IMG/VR virus record: IMGVR_UViG_3300005663_000045
Coordinates: 1-64,000 of that record
Direction: 5' to 3' (one strand)
DNA: 64,000 nt
Source: a virus
Position 1 is the first letter of the stretch. Each line of letters begins with the position of its first letter. Shown here one piece after another: positions 40,049-48,452 of the stretch. The notes beneath the pieces were generated by a model. The model was given only the letters and a program-made list of their open reading frames with translations. It searched no databases and was not told where the DNA came from. The position numbers and the translations under genes were made by a program.

Positions 40049-40584
40049 ACGAAGACATACAAGCAGAAATAGATCGCCGGGACAAGCGGGATGAAGAATG
40101 GCATGAGAAACAGATGAAGGAGATGGGTAAAGGTTTGACATCAATACCGTGTGATCAACTGCAAGAGTTAATTGAAGATGTACAAAGACTCCAAGCCGAG
40201 AACGCGGAACTCAAAGCCAAGCTCGCAATAGAGAAGAACTGCCTCACTTGGATGACCAATGACGAACGTGTCGCAATGCAGCATGACCTAATGTACCGAG
40301 ACACGCTTGTTGCGGACCTCAAAGAAGTTCTAGCGGACAAGCGAAGGCTTACTAAAGAGATTGCATCACTCGTACTTGGTGACGATTGCCCGGAATCCCC
40401 CTCCCTGTGTGATGTGGTTCATTACGTCCGGGATGCTCTCTCCACCGCCCGGCATGATGTAGGAATAAGCATGTGGCGAGGTATTGCAACGTGGATTGCT
40501 AGCCGGGGTACTCAAACGGGCCAATCTACTACTGTCCAAGAAATTCTCGATGAACTCCGCCGCATGGCAGAGGAGAAACCATGA
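40045..40584 (+). CDS. Coiled-coil hypothetical protein (179 aa)
   Basis: Helical N-terminus, then DVQRLQAENAELKAKLAIEK and DLKEVLADKRRLTKEIASL, two coiled-coil segments, and a C-terminal helical region. Many small phage early proteins share this plan. ATGA coupling. Confidence 0.58.
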   Translation: MNEDIQAEIDRRDKRDEEWHEKQMKEMGKGLTSIPCDQLQELIEDVQRLQAENAELKAKLAIEKNCLTWMTNDERVAMQHDLMYRDTLVADLKEVLADKRRLTKEIASLVLGDDCPESPSLCDVVHYVRDALSTARHDVGISMWRGIATWIASRGTQTGQSTTVQEILDELRRMAEEKP

Positions 40585-40769
40585 GCAAGAAGGGAATTCA
40601 GATAGCAGCAGACATCTTTGCAGGTATGCAACAAGCGAGATATGAGCTTTTTGAGTTAGGTACCCAGGAACATGACAACCGAGATATCCTTCTCGCCCAA
40701 ATGCTAGAGAAGGGGAAAGACGCCATGAAATGGGACTTTTGCAAAATCACTACGAAGGAAACACCATGA
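40581..40769 (+). CDS. Hypothetical protein (62 aa)
   Basis: Short helical protein, ATGA-coupled, with GAGGAGAAACC before the start, one of the recurring junction sequences. No domain recognised. Confidence 0.55.
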   Translation: MSKKGIQIAADIFAGMQQARYELFELGTQEHDNRDILLAQMLEKGKDAMKWDFCKITTKETP

Positions 40770-41005
40770 GCAAGCGACTCAAACTAGGCCGAGATTACGA
40801 TGGGTGGGCAATGAGATATCCAGAGGGTTACTTAAAAATAAATTCTACGCAACCTAGTCAAGTCGAGTGCAGGTGGCATTGGTGCGGAAGCCGTCCTATG
40901 AGTAAGAAAGAATGGCGTCGTTGGCGCAGGCTAGGCTACCGCTGCGTCAGGGTCAAGCTGGTGGAGGTTGGCCCTCCGAAGCAGCAGCGAAGGATGGTGA
41001 AGTGA
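40766..41005 (+). CDS. Small basic Trp/Arg-rich protein (79 aa)
   Basis: ATG at 40766 in an ATGA overlap after AAGGAAACACC. The C-terminal half is strongly basic (KKEWRRWRRLGYRCVRVKLVEV), compatible with nucleic-acid binding. No family recognised. Confidence 0.55.
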   Translation: MSKRLKLGRDYDGWAMRYPEGYLKINSTQPSQVECRWHWCGSRPMSKKEWRRWRRLGYRCVRVKLVEVGPPKQQRRMVK

Positions 41006-41211
41006 TGTGTAAGAAATGGGACGAAGCCGGTTATCCTCCACGCTGTTTAGGCGATGTTCGTACTCGCAATGCAAATATTGATAGACGGTGGCAATTGTGT
41101 GAAAGATGTGAGGGAACTGGGAATGAACTGTTCCTTTCCTATCGTATGTGTGCACAATGCCGCGGGACTGGACGAGCGCACCGCAAAGTTACCATTGAGG
41201 AACAACCATGA
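41005..41211 (+). CDS. DnaJ-type zinc-finger small protein (68 aa)
   Basis: CERCEGTG ... CAQCRGTGRA is a DnaJ-like CxxCxGxG pair. Start overlaps the previous stop by one base (TGATG). Such orphan zinc fingers recur several times in this window. Confidence 0.65.
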   Translation: MCKKWDEAGYPPRCLGDVRTRNANIDRRWQLCERCEGTGNELFLSYRMCAQCRGTGRAHRKVTIEEQP

Positions 41212-41252
41212 GCTTCAAAGACATGACAGACGATGAGGTGCGGAATGGATGA
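41208..41252 (+). pseudogene. 14-codon remnant
   Basis: ATG after GAGGAACAACC, a genuine-looking junction, encodes MSFKDMTDDEVRNG then TGA. It reads like the first residues of a longer protein; the next gene starts inside it in another frame. Probably a deletion scar. Confidence 0.35.
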
Positions 41253-41466
41253 AGTGATTACATGCAAATGCGGCAATCAGGCTTGGGTAATTGGCGAAAT
41301 GGGGGCAAGGTGTTCTCGCTGTAATTACTGGATACCCTGCACCGACGGATTTTACCAAGAATGCCGTGAGCAGATGGAGCAAGACCCCCGGCTTACAAGG
41401 AAAAGACAAGGAAGTCACAATGAAAAAGCCAAGGACGGCGCTGAAGAGAACGCCATTCAAAAATAA
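41245..41466 (+). CDS. Zinc-ribbon protein (73 aa)
   Basis: ATG at 41245 (41233 also in frame). CKCGNQAWVIGEMGARCSRCN is a compact rubredoxin-type zinc ribbon at the N-terminus; the tail is charged. Overlaps the HNH/NinG-like gene by 47 bases. Confidence 0.58.
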   Translation: MDEVITCKCGNQAWVIGEMGARCSRCNYWIPCTDGFYQECREQMEQDPRLTRKRQGSHNEKAKDGAEENAIQK

Positions 41467-41959
41467 GGCCCGACCCAGCGGGATAGCCCATCAAAGCAAA
41501 CCCCGCGAAGGCCGAGCCCGGAAGAAACCAGACCCCAACTCTCCGTATCAGTTGAAAAAGGCTGATAATCGCTGGAGTAAGGTAGTCCGGGAAAAGGCTG
41601 ATTACAAGTGCCTTTTCTGCGGCCGCAGCGGGCGTGACTACAACCCCGATACCGGGATTCCCTACGTCACCAACGCCCACCACATGATACCCAAGGGGGT
41701 AAGTAAGTTCTACCGCCACAACATCAATAACGGAATCTGTTTGTGCTTCTATTGCCACAAGCACCACGAGGAATGGTCACCCCACGCGAACAAGACGGGT
41801 TTCTGGAAGAAATTGAAGAAGGTCGCGCCCGTGGAGTATCGCTGGTACATGAAGCGCAAGGATGAAGTCCACCCCAGCGTAAAGGTGAACTACAAGCAGG
41901 TGGCAAGTGTGATGCAGGACATCCTCGACGGGAAACTGTTGGGAGAGGAAGAGGAATGA
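41420..41959 (+). CDS. HNH nuclease, NinG-like recombination protein
   Basis: 179 aa. Basic N-terminus, then CLFCGRSGRDYNP ... NAHHMIPKG ... CLCFYCHKHHEEW, a zinc-stabilised HNH core (His-His, later Asn/His residues). Lambda NinG and related Rap-type nucleases share this layout and act in phage recombination. ATGA-coupled to the next gene. Confidence 0.75.
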   Translation: MKKPRTALKRTPFKNKARPSGIAHQSKPREGRARKKPDPNSPYQLKKADNRWSKVVREKADYKCLFCGRSGRDYNPDTGIPYVTNAHHMIPKGVSKFYRHNINNGICLCFYCHKHHEEWSPHANKTGFWKKLKKVAPVEYRWYMKRKDEVHPSVKVNYKQVASVMQDILDGKLLGEEEE

Positions 41960-42741
41960 ACGAGACAATCAAAGAACGCGGGATACCATTCTCAGGCGAG
42001 ATGGTCCGGGCGATTCCCGACGGGCGAAAGACGCAGACGCGCAGGATTATCAAGCCGCAACCGGATTATTCAAGACTGAAACCCTACGTTATATTAAAAG
42101 CCCATCGCTGCCCCGAACTTGGACCTGTTCATCTTGGGCGGCGACAGTGGGGGCTGTATGTTGAACCGTACAACGCACGCGATGTTCCTTACGTTGCATA
42201 CAACTGCCCCTACGGTGTCCCCGGCGACCGCCTGTGGGTGAGGGAGGCATTCGCTTACGTTCGAGAGAATAAACTGGGACCACATCGGCAGCCATGCCCA
42301 TCACATTTATATCGGCGCACAGCCCTACCTCAATGGCCAGAACCACATGATCGGCGAATTATTTGGAAGGCAGATGGGGCGTTTTTGTTTCGTGATGGAA
42401 CTGACGTTAAATGGAAGCCCTCCATCCACATGCCACGCTGGGGGTCTCGGATACTCCTGGAGATAACAGACATCCGCGTCGAGAGGGTGCAGGAGATCGG
42501 TATATACGATGTCGCCGCCGAGGGGGTGGATTGCACGGGGCTGATAGAGGGATTTGAGATCGAGGCGGATGGGCGCGCTGACGGAAACGAATATGACGCC
42601 CCGGATGATTTCGTGCAGATAGCAAAGGAGAAGTTCGCGACTCTTTGGGACTCACTCAACGCCAAGCGGGGATACGGCTGGGATGCAAACCCCTGGGTGT
42701 GGGTGATCGCGTTCAAGCAAATCGTAAATGTAAATGACTGA
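41956..42741 (+). CDS. ASCH/PUA-like phage protein
   Basis: 261 aa. FSGEMVRAIPDGRKTQTRRIIKPQ, PYGVPGDRLWVREAF and KPSIHMPRWGSRILLEITDIR ... GYGWDANPWVWVIAFK are the signature blocks of a common phage ASCH/PUA-fold family with probable RNA or modified-base recognition. Residues ~195-225 form an acidic insertion. Overlaps the following gene by 8 bases. Confidence 0.75.
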   Translation: MNETIKERGIPFSGEMVRAIPDGRKTQTRRIIKPQPDYSRLKPYVILKAHRCPELGPVHLGRRQWGLYVEPYNARDVPYVAYNCPYGVPGDRLWVREAFAYVRENKLGPHRQPCPSHLYRRTALPQWPEPHDRRIIWKADGAFLFRDGTDVKWKPSIHMPRWGSRILLEITDIRVERVQEIGIYDVAAEGVDCTGLIEGFEIEADGRADGNEYDAPDDFVQIAKEKFATLWDSLNAKRGYGWDANPWVWVIAFKQIVNVND

Positions 42742-42931
42742 CTTCGCGGAAATCCTGGTTGAAGAGCTTTTCAAGCGCGGCATGACGGAATACGACAACC
42801 CGAAGAAGTACGGAGAGGCGAAATGGGCGCACGAAGCCGCCGAGAAGCGGTGGAAGGAGATAACAGATGCCTTGGAACCCATCACCGGAAGTAGCAGTCG
42901 CGCAAGACGCGGCGAAGAAACTGAACGCTGA
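42734..42931 (+). CDS. Small helical protein (65 aa)
   Basis: MTDFAEILVEELFKRGMTEYD and later helical, charged segments; 65 bases overlap the next gene in another frame. Both frames have protein-like composition. No family recognised. Confidence 0.5.
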   Translation: MTDFAEILVEELFKRGMTEYDNPKKYGEAKWAHEAAEKRWKEITDALEPITGSSSRARRGEETER

Positions 42932-43073
42932 GGTCGGCGTGGTGGTGATCTACGTGAACCGCGACACCTTGGGTATGGCGAGCTACGGCCACAATAAGGC
43001 TCTCTGCGCTGAGATGGGCAAGCTTGGCGACCATCTCTATGAAGCAGCAATGGAATATATTGATGAGCATTAA
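42867..43073 (+). CDS. Small alpha/beta protein (68 aa)
   Basis: A strand-loop pattern VGVVVIYVNRDTLGMASYGHNKALC with a preceding helix suggests a tiny ferredoxin-like fold. AAGGAGATAACAG precedes the ATG. Its 3' end overlaps the following start. Confidence 0.55.
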   Translation: MPWNPSPEVAVAQDAAKKLNAEVGVVVIYVNRDTLGMASYGHNKALCAEMGKLGDHLYEAAMEYIDEH

Positions 43074-43479
43074 AGGCTACAGGCCGGACAAGATTGGCGG
43101 AATAACAGAGCCGTCATCCTCTCGCTGGGGTCCGCTGAGACCAGAGGCGAAGGATAAGCGCACTACTGCTTTGGAGGCCCAGAGGCAACGGATACAGGGT
43201 GATCTGGCTGTACTCGGGGAGGCCGCTCCCGAACGGATCAGACAGCGACAGGAACCAAGGTCCACTGAGGACCGCGCAGAGGTCTACGACCGCATCAAGG
43301 TTTACCGCGCCGGGGATCCAGGGGCAACGTGGCTGGAGATATGGTTAGGCACGCCGAACCACTACAGCAATGCGCAGTCGCTTCGGGGAAGCATGGTAGA
43401 TGAGGCCCGTAGTCGCGGCGAACAGTTCCCGTCGAGATACAAGTCGAAGCCGCTGTTCAAGGAGAAGGAAGATGGCTAG
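43063..43479 (+). CDS. Hypothetical protein (138 aa)
   Basis: ATG at 43063 overlaps the preceding gene. Arg/Gln/Glu-rich helical centre and a C-terminal part with YDRIKVYRAGDPGATWLEI that looks like a small helical (HTH-like) domain. No definite family. Confidence 0.55.
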   Translation: MSIKGYRPDKIGGITEPSSSRWGPLRPEAKDKRTTALEAQRQRIQGDLAVLGEAAPERIRQRQEPRSTEDRAEVYDRIKVYRAGDPGATWLEIWLGTPNHYSNAQSLRGSMVDEARSRGEQFPSRYKSKPLFKEKEDG

Positions 43480-43684
43480 ATGTATTAGATGCGGTGTGTA
43501 TATGGGTAGGATGGGTAGGCGTATTTGTGGTGAGTGTATGCAAGAGTGGAAGCAACGGCGTACAGATACATTTGCTCAGGCGGTAGAAGAACTAGGCCCG
43601 CTGACAGCCAAAACACACAAGGTAATCCTCAAGCGAGTGAAACATCTTGAACGTGCCGCCAAGAAGGAAAAATCTAATGAATAG
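43472..43684 (+). CDS. Zinc-ribbon small protein (70 aa)
   Basis: CIRCGVYMGRMGRRICGECM is a four-Cys ribbon at the N-terminus; the rest is a basic helix. Overlaps both neighbours by 8 bases. Confidence 0.62.
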   Translation: MARCIRCGVYMGRMGRRICGECMQEWKQRRTDTFAQAVEELGPLTAKTHKVILKRVKHLERAAKKEKSNE

Positions 43685-43955
43685 TCGCACGGAGTCGATG
43701 TATGCCAAGATTGTGTTTCATGGCAAACACATTGCAATTCACCATCAGCCTATCGCTGCGGGACACACTGATTATTACGCGATAACCAAAAACCTTGGTG
43801 GTATGTTAGGTTGGATTCGATGGTATGCGAACTGGCGACAGTATTGCTGTTTCCCCTGCGAGGGCACGATCTGGTCAGTTGATTGCCTAGCCGACGTATC
43901 CACATTTACAGAGAAGTTAAATACTGATGCTGCCAAAGCTGCCAAGGAAAGATAG
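43677..43955 (+). CDS. Hypothetical protein (92 aa)
   Basis: Contains HGKHIAIHHQPIAAGHTDYY and a Trp-rich segment (GWIRWYANWRQYCCF). No catalytic family recognised; start overlaps the zinc-ribbon gene. Confidence 0.55.
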   Translation: MNSRTESMYAKIVFHGKHIAIHHQPIAAGHTDYYAITKNLGGMLGWIRWYANWRQYCCFPCEGTIWSVDCLADVSTFTEKLNTDAAKAAKER

Positions 43956-43959
43956 GTAA

Positions 43960-44958
43960 ATGGCGAAGTCCCCGGCATTCCAGATGTATCCGAAAGACTG
44001 GCTGAGCGACCACCGGGTCAAGCGCCTCTCCTGGGCCGCCAAGGGCTATTACGCCGAACTCCTGATGTTGATGTGGGCCGAAGGGACCGATTCCCTCCCG
44101 GATGACGATGCACAAATTGCGAAAATTTTGGGTGTTAGACTCTCTCAATGGGGTGCAATTAAATCCCAAATAATGTACCCTACCGACCCTATGTTCTTGG
44201 CAGAAAACGGGCGCTTGGTATCCGAGCGGTTGCGCGCCGAACGCCTGAAGCAGCAAGAGTCTAGGACGAAACGACAGAACGCCGCAGCCAAGCGATGGGG
44301 TAAGCAAAGCATATGCAATGCAGATGCAAAGCAATGCACTGCTTCTTCTACTGCTTCTGCTACTGCATTAACACCCTCTATATCTCCCTCTTTGAATGAA
44401 GCCAGCGACCCAGACGATGCTCGGTACGGCGGCCCCGTGCTGCCTCAGTTCAACGACGGGCGAGACCTCACCCCCCAGGGACGGAGAGCCTGGGAACTCC
44501 TGGAGCCCCTCAGAGAGAAGGCAGAGGCGTTCCCACCACCGGGTGATAAGCATTTGAACCGGCTTGGTGCGGAGACCGAGCCTGCCGCCCTCGAAAAGAT
44601 GACTGTTGGGGATCTGAACGAAGCCGCACGCGACTACCAGAAGCGTTACGGGAAGGACACGACCGCCAAGTGGGGGATTGGTTATCTCATATCAATCTTG
44701 AACCGGAATTGGACCATCAGCCGCGAGCAAGACAAAAAACAGGAAGCTCGCGATGCGGCCAAGAACAAGCTGGCCGTCGACTTGGCCTCGAAGCAAAAAA
44801 GCGAGGACGAGTATAAGCGCATGAAGCGGGAGTGGAAGAAGCTCTCAGTCTCTGAGCAGCTTGGCGTGATGGAAAACTATAAACGTGAATACAACTTCAA
44901 GACTGCCCCCGAATCCGTGGTGATTCAGTGGTGGTGGAACAAGCAACAGGGAGAGTGA
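43960..44958 (+). CDS. DUF1376 replication-initiation protein
   Basis: 332 aa. The N-terminal PAFQMYPKDWLSDHRVKRL ... GYYAELLMLMW is the DUF1376 winged-helix signature found in phage replication (O-like) proteins. A Ser/Thr-rich linker follows; the C-terminal part is charged and helical and ends in IQWWWNKQQGE. The linker DNA near 44310-44350 has repeated ATGCAATGCA-type stretches, a possible origin. It is followed directly by the radical SAM gene. Confidence 0.75.
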   Translation: MAKSPAFQMYPKDWLSDHRVKRLSWAAKGYYAELLMLMWAEGTDSLPDDDAQIAKILGVRLSQWGAIKSQIMYPTDPMFLAENGRLVSERLRAERLKQQESRTKRQNAAAKRWGKQSICNADAKQCTASSTASATALTPSISPSLNEASDPDDARYGGPVLPQFNDGRDLTPQGRRAWELLEPLREKAEAFPPPGDKHLNRLGAETEPAALEKMTVGDLNEAARDYQKRYGKDTTAKWGIGYLISILNRNWTISREQDKKQEARDAAKNKLAVDLASKQKSEDEYKRMKREWKKLSVSEQLGVMENYKREYNFKTAPESVVIQWWWNKQQGE

Positions 44959-44959
44959 G

Positions 44960-45958
44960 ATGAAAGCAATAGGCACGAACATTGTCAAGAAAATCTCGGT
45001 TCCCACTGGCGATATTCTCATCATTAAAGGGTCTGTCGGATTGTTGGAAATGGTGTCACTTGGGGACTACGGCAAAGAGGTAAACCTAAAATGCGACGCG
45101 ATGGACCTCAAGCGAGAACCCGCCCCGGTGAAGCATACAAAGTTGCTCCCATTGACGGAGAAATGGGTTTTAACAATATCGACACAATACGGCTGTTCGA
45201 TGAATTGTACGTTCTGTGATGTACCACAGGTGGGGCCGGGTAGAAATGCGTCGCGTAACGACATGACCAAACAGCTCCTTGCTGGCCTATCAATCCATCC
45301 CGAAATTGAGTTTACACGAAGGCTTAATGTGCATTTTGCCAGGATGGGTGAACCGACGTGGAATCCCGAAGTGTTGGAAACGGCTCGATGGCTCAAGACA
45401 CACATTGACCCCGAGTACGCAGTGCATCCGGTGGTATCCACGATGATGCCGCGTCATAACGAATGGCTGAGGACGTTCATTCACACTTGGATGCGGATTA
45501 AAAATCGCCTGTATCGTGGCAATGCGGGATTGCAGATAACCGTGAACTCCACAAGTCCGGCAGAACGGGAAGCAATATTCAATGGTAACGCCCTCGACTT
45601 GTGGGGTATCGCAAAGGTTTTAGATGGGGTAATTCCAAGCGGCAGGAAGATCACACTGAACTTTGCTGTAGCAGGCTTCGTTGTAGAACCGGATGAGATC
45701 AAGCGATATTTCGATCCCGACTATTATATTATCAAACTGACGCCAATGCACAAGACCCAAGCGGCAGAAAGTGGCGGGCTGAAGACCAGCGGAGACTATA
45801 CAACCTACCAGCCGTACCAAGAACTAGAACAGGAATTCATAGGCGCAGGGTATGATGTGCTAGTGTTCATCGCAAGTGCCGCAGAAGATGATAGCCGGAT
45901 TACTTGTGGGAATGCAATCCTATCGCACAAGGGGGCAAGCCAAGGAGAACCCCAATGA
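44960..45958 (+). CDS. Radical SAM protein, RlmN/Cfr-like
   Basis: 332 aa. Iron-sulfur motif CX3CX2C at C79, C83, C86 (GCSMNCTFCDVP). MGEPTWNPE, QITVNSTSP and a late TCGNAIL (C316) align in order with RlmN/Cfr blocks, including the C-terminal CG cysteine that becomes methylated in those enzymes. The other mechanistic cysteine of RlmN, 7 residues before the cluster, is Thr72 here. So it may modify RNA by a different chemistry or another substrate. ATGA-coupled to the next gene. Confidence 0.75.
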   Translation: MKAIGTNIVKKISVPTGDILIIKGSVGLLEMVSLGDYGKEVNLKCDAMDLKREPAPVKHTKLLPLTEKWVLTISTQYGCSMNCTFCDVPQVGPGRNASRNDMTKQLLAGLSIHPEIEFTRRLNVHFARMGEPTWNPEVLETARWLKTHIDPEYAVHPVVSTMMPRHNEWLRTFIHTWMRIKNRLYRGNAGLQITVNSTSPAEREAIFNGNALDLWGIAKVLDGVIPSGRKITLNFAVAGFVVEPDEIKRYFDPDYYIIKLTPMHKTQAAESGGLKTSGDYTTYQPYQELEQEFIGAGYDVLVFIASAAEDDSRITCGNAILSHKGASQGEPQ

Positions 45959-46473
45959 CTGACACATGCCCGAAGTGTGATGTTTGTGGAAAGCCAATGA
46001 CTTTATCATCCAATGAGAATTATTGGTTTTGCCATTCGTGCGAGGAACAGCCAAGCAAGGAGCAGCCTTTCACAGGCAAATGCCCAGGGTGTGGCAGCGG
46101 CGAACTATTCCACATACCCAATAGTGACTCGTGCAAGAAGAGTCAGATGTCACTGCTCCGCCGCCAGCTTGAGCAGGCCAAGGAAGATGCAGCCGGATGG
46201 AAGGAATTGGCCGAACAGGAATCACGGATGCGAGCGGAGATGGTCAGCACTGCAAGAGACATTGCTGTTCTTGAAACTAAACTTGTTTGCAAGGCAGAGC
46301 TTGAGCAGGCCCGGAAGCGTATCGAGGAATTGGAAGACAAGAACCTCCGCCTCGTAATACACGTCGGAGAATTAGAGATAAGCTTGAAGCGTTTCGGCAA
46401 CGCCCACAGCATGTCGCAGGTGCGGAGACTAACGGCCCAATTGTTAGTGTTAGATGTGAAGGAGACGGATTGA
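45955..46473 (+). CDS. Zinc-ribbon coiled-coil protein (172 aa)
   Basis: Two ribbons (CPKCDVCGKPM ... CHSCEE and CPGCGSGELF ... C) open the protein, followed by a ~90-residue coiled coil (LLRRQLEQAKEDAAGWKELA). Probably a nucleic-acid-binding or scaffold protein. ATGA overlap after AAGGAGAACCCCA. Confidence 0.6.
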   Translation: MTDTCPKCDVCGKPMTLSSNENYWFCHSCEEQPSKEQPFTGKCPGCGSGELFHIPNSDSCKKSQMSLLRRQLEQAKEDAAGWKELAEQESRMRAEMVSTARDIAVLETKLVCKAELEQARKRIEELEDKNLRLVIHVGELEISLKRFGNAHSMSQVRRLTAQLLVLDVKETD

Positions 46474-46474
46474 C

Positions 46475-46804
46475 ATGGAAGATCACGTAGGCCAAAAGCT
46501 GCAAATAGCAAACTCGCTGTTGCGAGAGGCGATTAAAGAGCTTGAAGTCCAAAACGCCCGTCTCCAAGCTGTTTTAGACAAGCTGCCCTCTTTGGAAGCC
46601 ATTTTGGATAGTATGGCTCGTATCCAGAAGTCAATCGAAAGACACATCTCTTGGAAGAAGTACCGACAACCAGGCGGGACGGAAGGCCTTGTTCATGGGA
46701 ACCTAGCCCACCACAAAGAAGCCCTCTTGGATTATTCACAAGTCATGCAGACACTAATATTCACCCGCGAAGCAGCAGAGAAGGCGAAGGGAGACTCCCA
46801 ATGA
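46475..46804 (+). CDS. Coiled-coil hypothetical protein (109 aa)
   Basis: LLREAIKELEVQNARLQAVL is a coiled coil; the remainder is helical with a short GGTEGLVHGN loop. ATGA-coupled to the kinase-like gene. Confidence 0.55.
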   Translation: MEDHVGQKLQIANSLLREAIKELEVQNARLQAVLDKLPSLEAILDSMARIQKSIERHISWKKYRQPGGTEGLVHGNLAHHKEALLDYSQVMQTLIFTREAAEKAKGDSQ

Positions 46805-47328
46805 AAACATACGCAGTCTTAGGCTACACACAGAGCGGGAAATCGACTGTCGGCAACATGATCGCCAAGGCCACGGGAGGGGATTCCGCGAGTATCAGCG
46901 ATTACCTGAGCGTCCATCTCGGGGACGTATGGGGCCGACATGGGTATGAGATACAGAATCTCAAATCGCATCCAGTAGCTGGGCCTTACATCCGCCAGCA
47001 ACTCTACGAACTCGGCCGCCTTGCAGAAGACCAAGACCCCCTCTCCATCATCAACCAGATGCTCGCAGATGACGTCAGCATCATCTGTGGGATGCGGACG
47101 ATAGTAGAATTACAGGCCACAATCGAGGCCAAGCTGTTCGATCAATACTGGTGGGTGTCGAGGTCTGGGAACGTGGCCAGGGTAACAGACAAAGTTCATT
47201 ATCTCAGCTTGGACGTTCGTCTCTTCAACACACCTTCAGAAATAATGTTTATGTTCATCGACAACAGCGGAACGCTTGAGGACTTGGAATACAAGGTCCT
47301 CGACGCACTTGGAAAGGAATCCAAATGA
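46801..47328 (+). CDS. P-loop nucleoside/nucleotide kinase-like protein
   Basis: 175 aa. Walker A GYTQSGKST (8-16) at the N-terminus, with an acidic/aromatic centre and YLSLDVRLF near the C-terminus, resembles small dNMP/adenylate-kinase-like phage enzymes. ATG chosen in the ATGA overlap. With the DUF4406/deoxyribosyltransferase-like gene next door, it fits nucleotide metabolism. Confidence 0.68.
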   Translation: MKTYAVLGYTQSGKSTVGNMIAKATGGDSASISDYLSVHLGDVWGRHGYEIQNLKSHPVAGPYIRQQLYELGRLAEDQDPLSIINQMLADDVSIICGMRTIVELQATIEAKLFDQYWWVSRSGNVARVTDKVHYLSLDVRLFNTPSEIMFMFIDNSGTLEDLEYKVLDALGKESK

Positions 47329-47765
47329 GCAAGCTAATTAAGGTCTACATTGCCGGGCCGTACAGCAAGCCCGACCCCGTGGAGAACACGCGGTTCGCAA
47401 TCCTGTTCGCAGATAGGTTGCTGAGGGCGGGGTACGTGCCATTCGTTCCGCACCTGACGCACTTCTGGCATTTTCTGGAGCCCCATCCATATCGAGACTG
47501 GCTCGATTACGACAGCGAATGGCTTGAGGTCTGTGATTGCCTCCTGCGGATGGCTGGGGATTCGCCCGGCGCGGATGCCGAGGTCGAGCAGATGCGCGAG
47601 TTGGGCAAGCCGGTATTTCATACGGTTCTTGAGCTTGCAGCCGCGTTCGCGCCACCAAAACCAGAGGCCCTACCAGAACTGGCAAGAAGTAGAACCACAG
47701 AGGATACAGAGAACACGGATTCGCCCGCCATAGCCTCGGCGACGGCGGGAAAGGAGTGTGTGTGA
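47325..47765 (+). CDS. DUF4406 / nucleoside 2-deoxyribosyltransferase-like protein
   Basis: 146 aa. KVYIAGPYSKPDPVENTRFA opens with the (V/I)Y(I/L)AGP motif, and CDCLLRMAGDSPGADAEVE contains the later conserved LR..GDS.GA.AE region of this family. The last ~20 residues are encoded by hairpin element 2. Possible roles: base exchange or nucleoside/ligand sensing. Confidence 0.75.
   Translation: MSKLIKVYIAGPYSKPDPVENTRFAILFADRLLRAGYVPFVPHLTHFWHFLEPHPYRDWLDYDSEWLEVCDCLLRMAGDSPGADAEVEQMRELGKPVFHTVLELAAAFAPPKPEALPELARSRTTEDTENTDSPAIASATAGKECV
47724..47749. repeat. Hairpin element 2
   Basis: CCCGCC (47724-47729) pairs with GGCGGG (47744-47749) around TAGCCTCGGCGAC. Related to elements at 36779 and 48699; followed by AAAGGAG and the next start at 47765. 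Confidence 0.6.
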
Positions 47766-48142
47766 TGGCAAAGAAGGCAATAGATAAACGGCTAGGCCAA
47801 CTTGAGAAGAAACAAAAGAGAACACAAATAACAAAGAAGACGACAGAGGAACGCCTAGAAGAACTTGAAGAAGGCATGAGATGTATGGACGAAGGCCATA
47901 GCTGGGACATAACGGCGGACTCCCCCGTGTTTCGGGTGGATACGCCCTCTATGGAATACCATACATACTATACGCTTTCGCTTATAAGGGAGTGCCGTAT
48001 GTGTGGGAGAAAAGAAGGGGCATACTTTCATCTTGAAGACCCAGCCCACTACAAGCAGTTAAGGGAATTTTTTGGTTATGGGCCGCAGCGCGGCCAATTT
48101 CGCTGCATTAAGGAGAACAGAAATGCCAAAGAAAAAAGCTGA
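47765..48142 (+). CDS. Hypothetical zinc-site protein, first of two tandem paralogues (125 aa)
   Basis: A Lys/Glu coiled-coil N-terminus, then MDEGHSWDIT and RECRMCGRKEG. The next gene has DGGHSWVWA and QRKCRFCGATEL in the same order, so the two arose by tandem duplication. The GHSW/CxxC pair could form one metal site. Start overlaps the previous stop (TGATG). Confidence 0.6.
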   Translation: MAKKAIDKRLGQLEKKQKRTQITKKTTEERLEELEEGMRCMDEGHSWDITADSPVFRVDTPSMEYHTYYTLSLIRECRMCGRKEGAYFHLEDPAHYKQLREFFGYGPQRGQFRCIKENRNAKEKS

Positions 48143-48425
48143 GAAAACAGACCCCGTGCTAGAAATGGTTCGGGAAATTCGGGATGACACACGCAAGTTG
48201 CGGCGCTCGCAATGCAAGAAAGACGGCGGGCATTCGTGGGTTTGGGCGCAGGATAAACAAGTATTTGGCGGTTTTGCTTGGTCGGTCATGCTTGGAGAAG
48301 CGGATGATGCTTACTTGGAACTTCAGCGGAAATGTCGCTTCTGCGGGGCAACAGAACTGAGGACGTTCAATCTCCTGAACGGCGGCGGGCGTCGTCGAAT
48401 GTACAAATTCATCCGCGGCGAGTAA
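48123..48425 (+). CDS. Hypothetical zinc-site protein, second paralogue (100 aa)
   Basis: Same order of motifs as its neighbour (HSW ... CRFCG), with a shorter coiled-coil start. AAGGAGAACAGAA precedes the ATG. Overlaps the first copy by 20 bases. Confidence 0.6.
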   Translation: MPKKKAEKTDPVLEMVREIRDDTRKLRRSQCKKDGGHSWVWAQDKQVFGGFAWSVMLGEADDAYLELQRKCRFCGATELRTFNLLNGGGRRRMYKFIRGE

Positions 48426-48452
48426 AGGAACCCAAACAGAAAGGACAGAACT

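Noticed and set aside
44306-44360. Repeated ATGCAATGCA/CTGCTTCT stretches in the DUF1376 gene as origin iterons
   Set aside because: Irregular spacing and inside a Ser/Thr linker where codon bias can create such repeats; kept only as a possibility.
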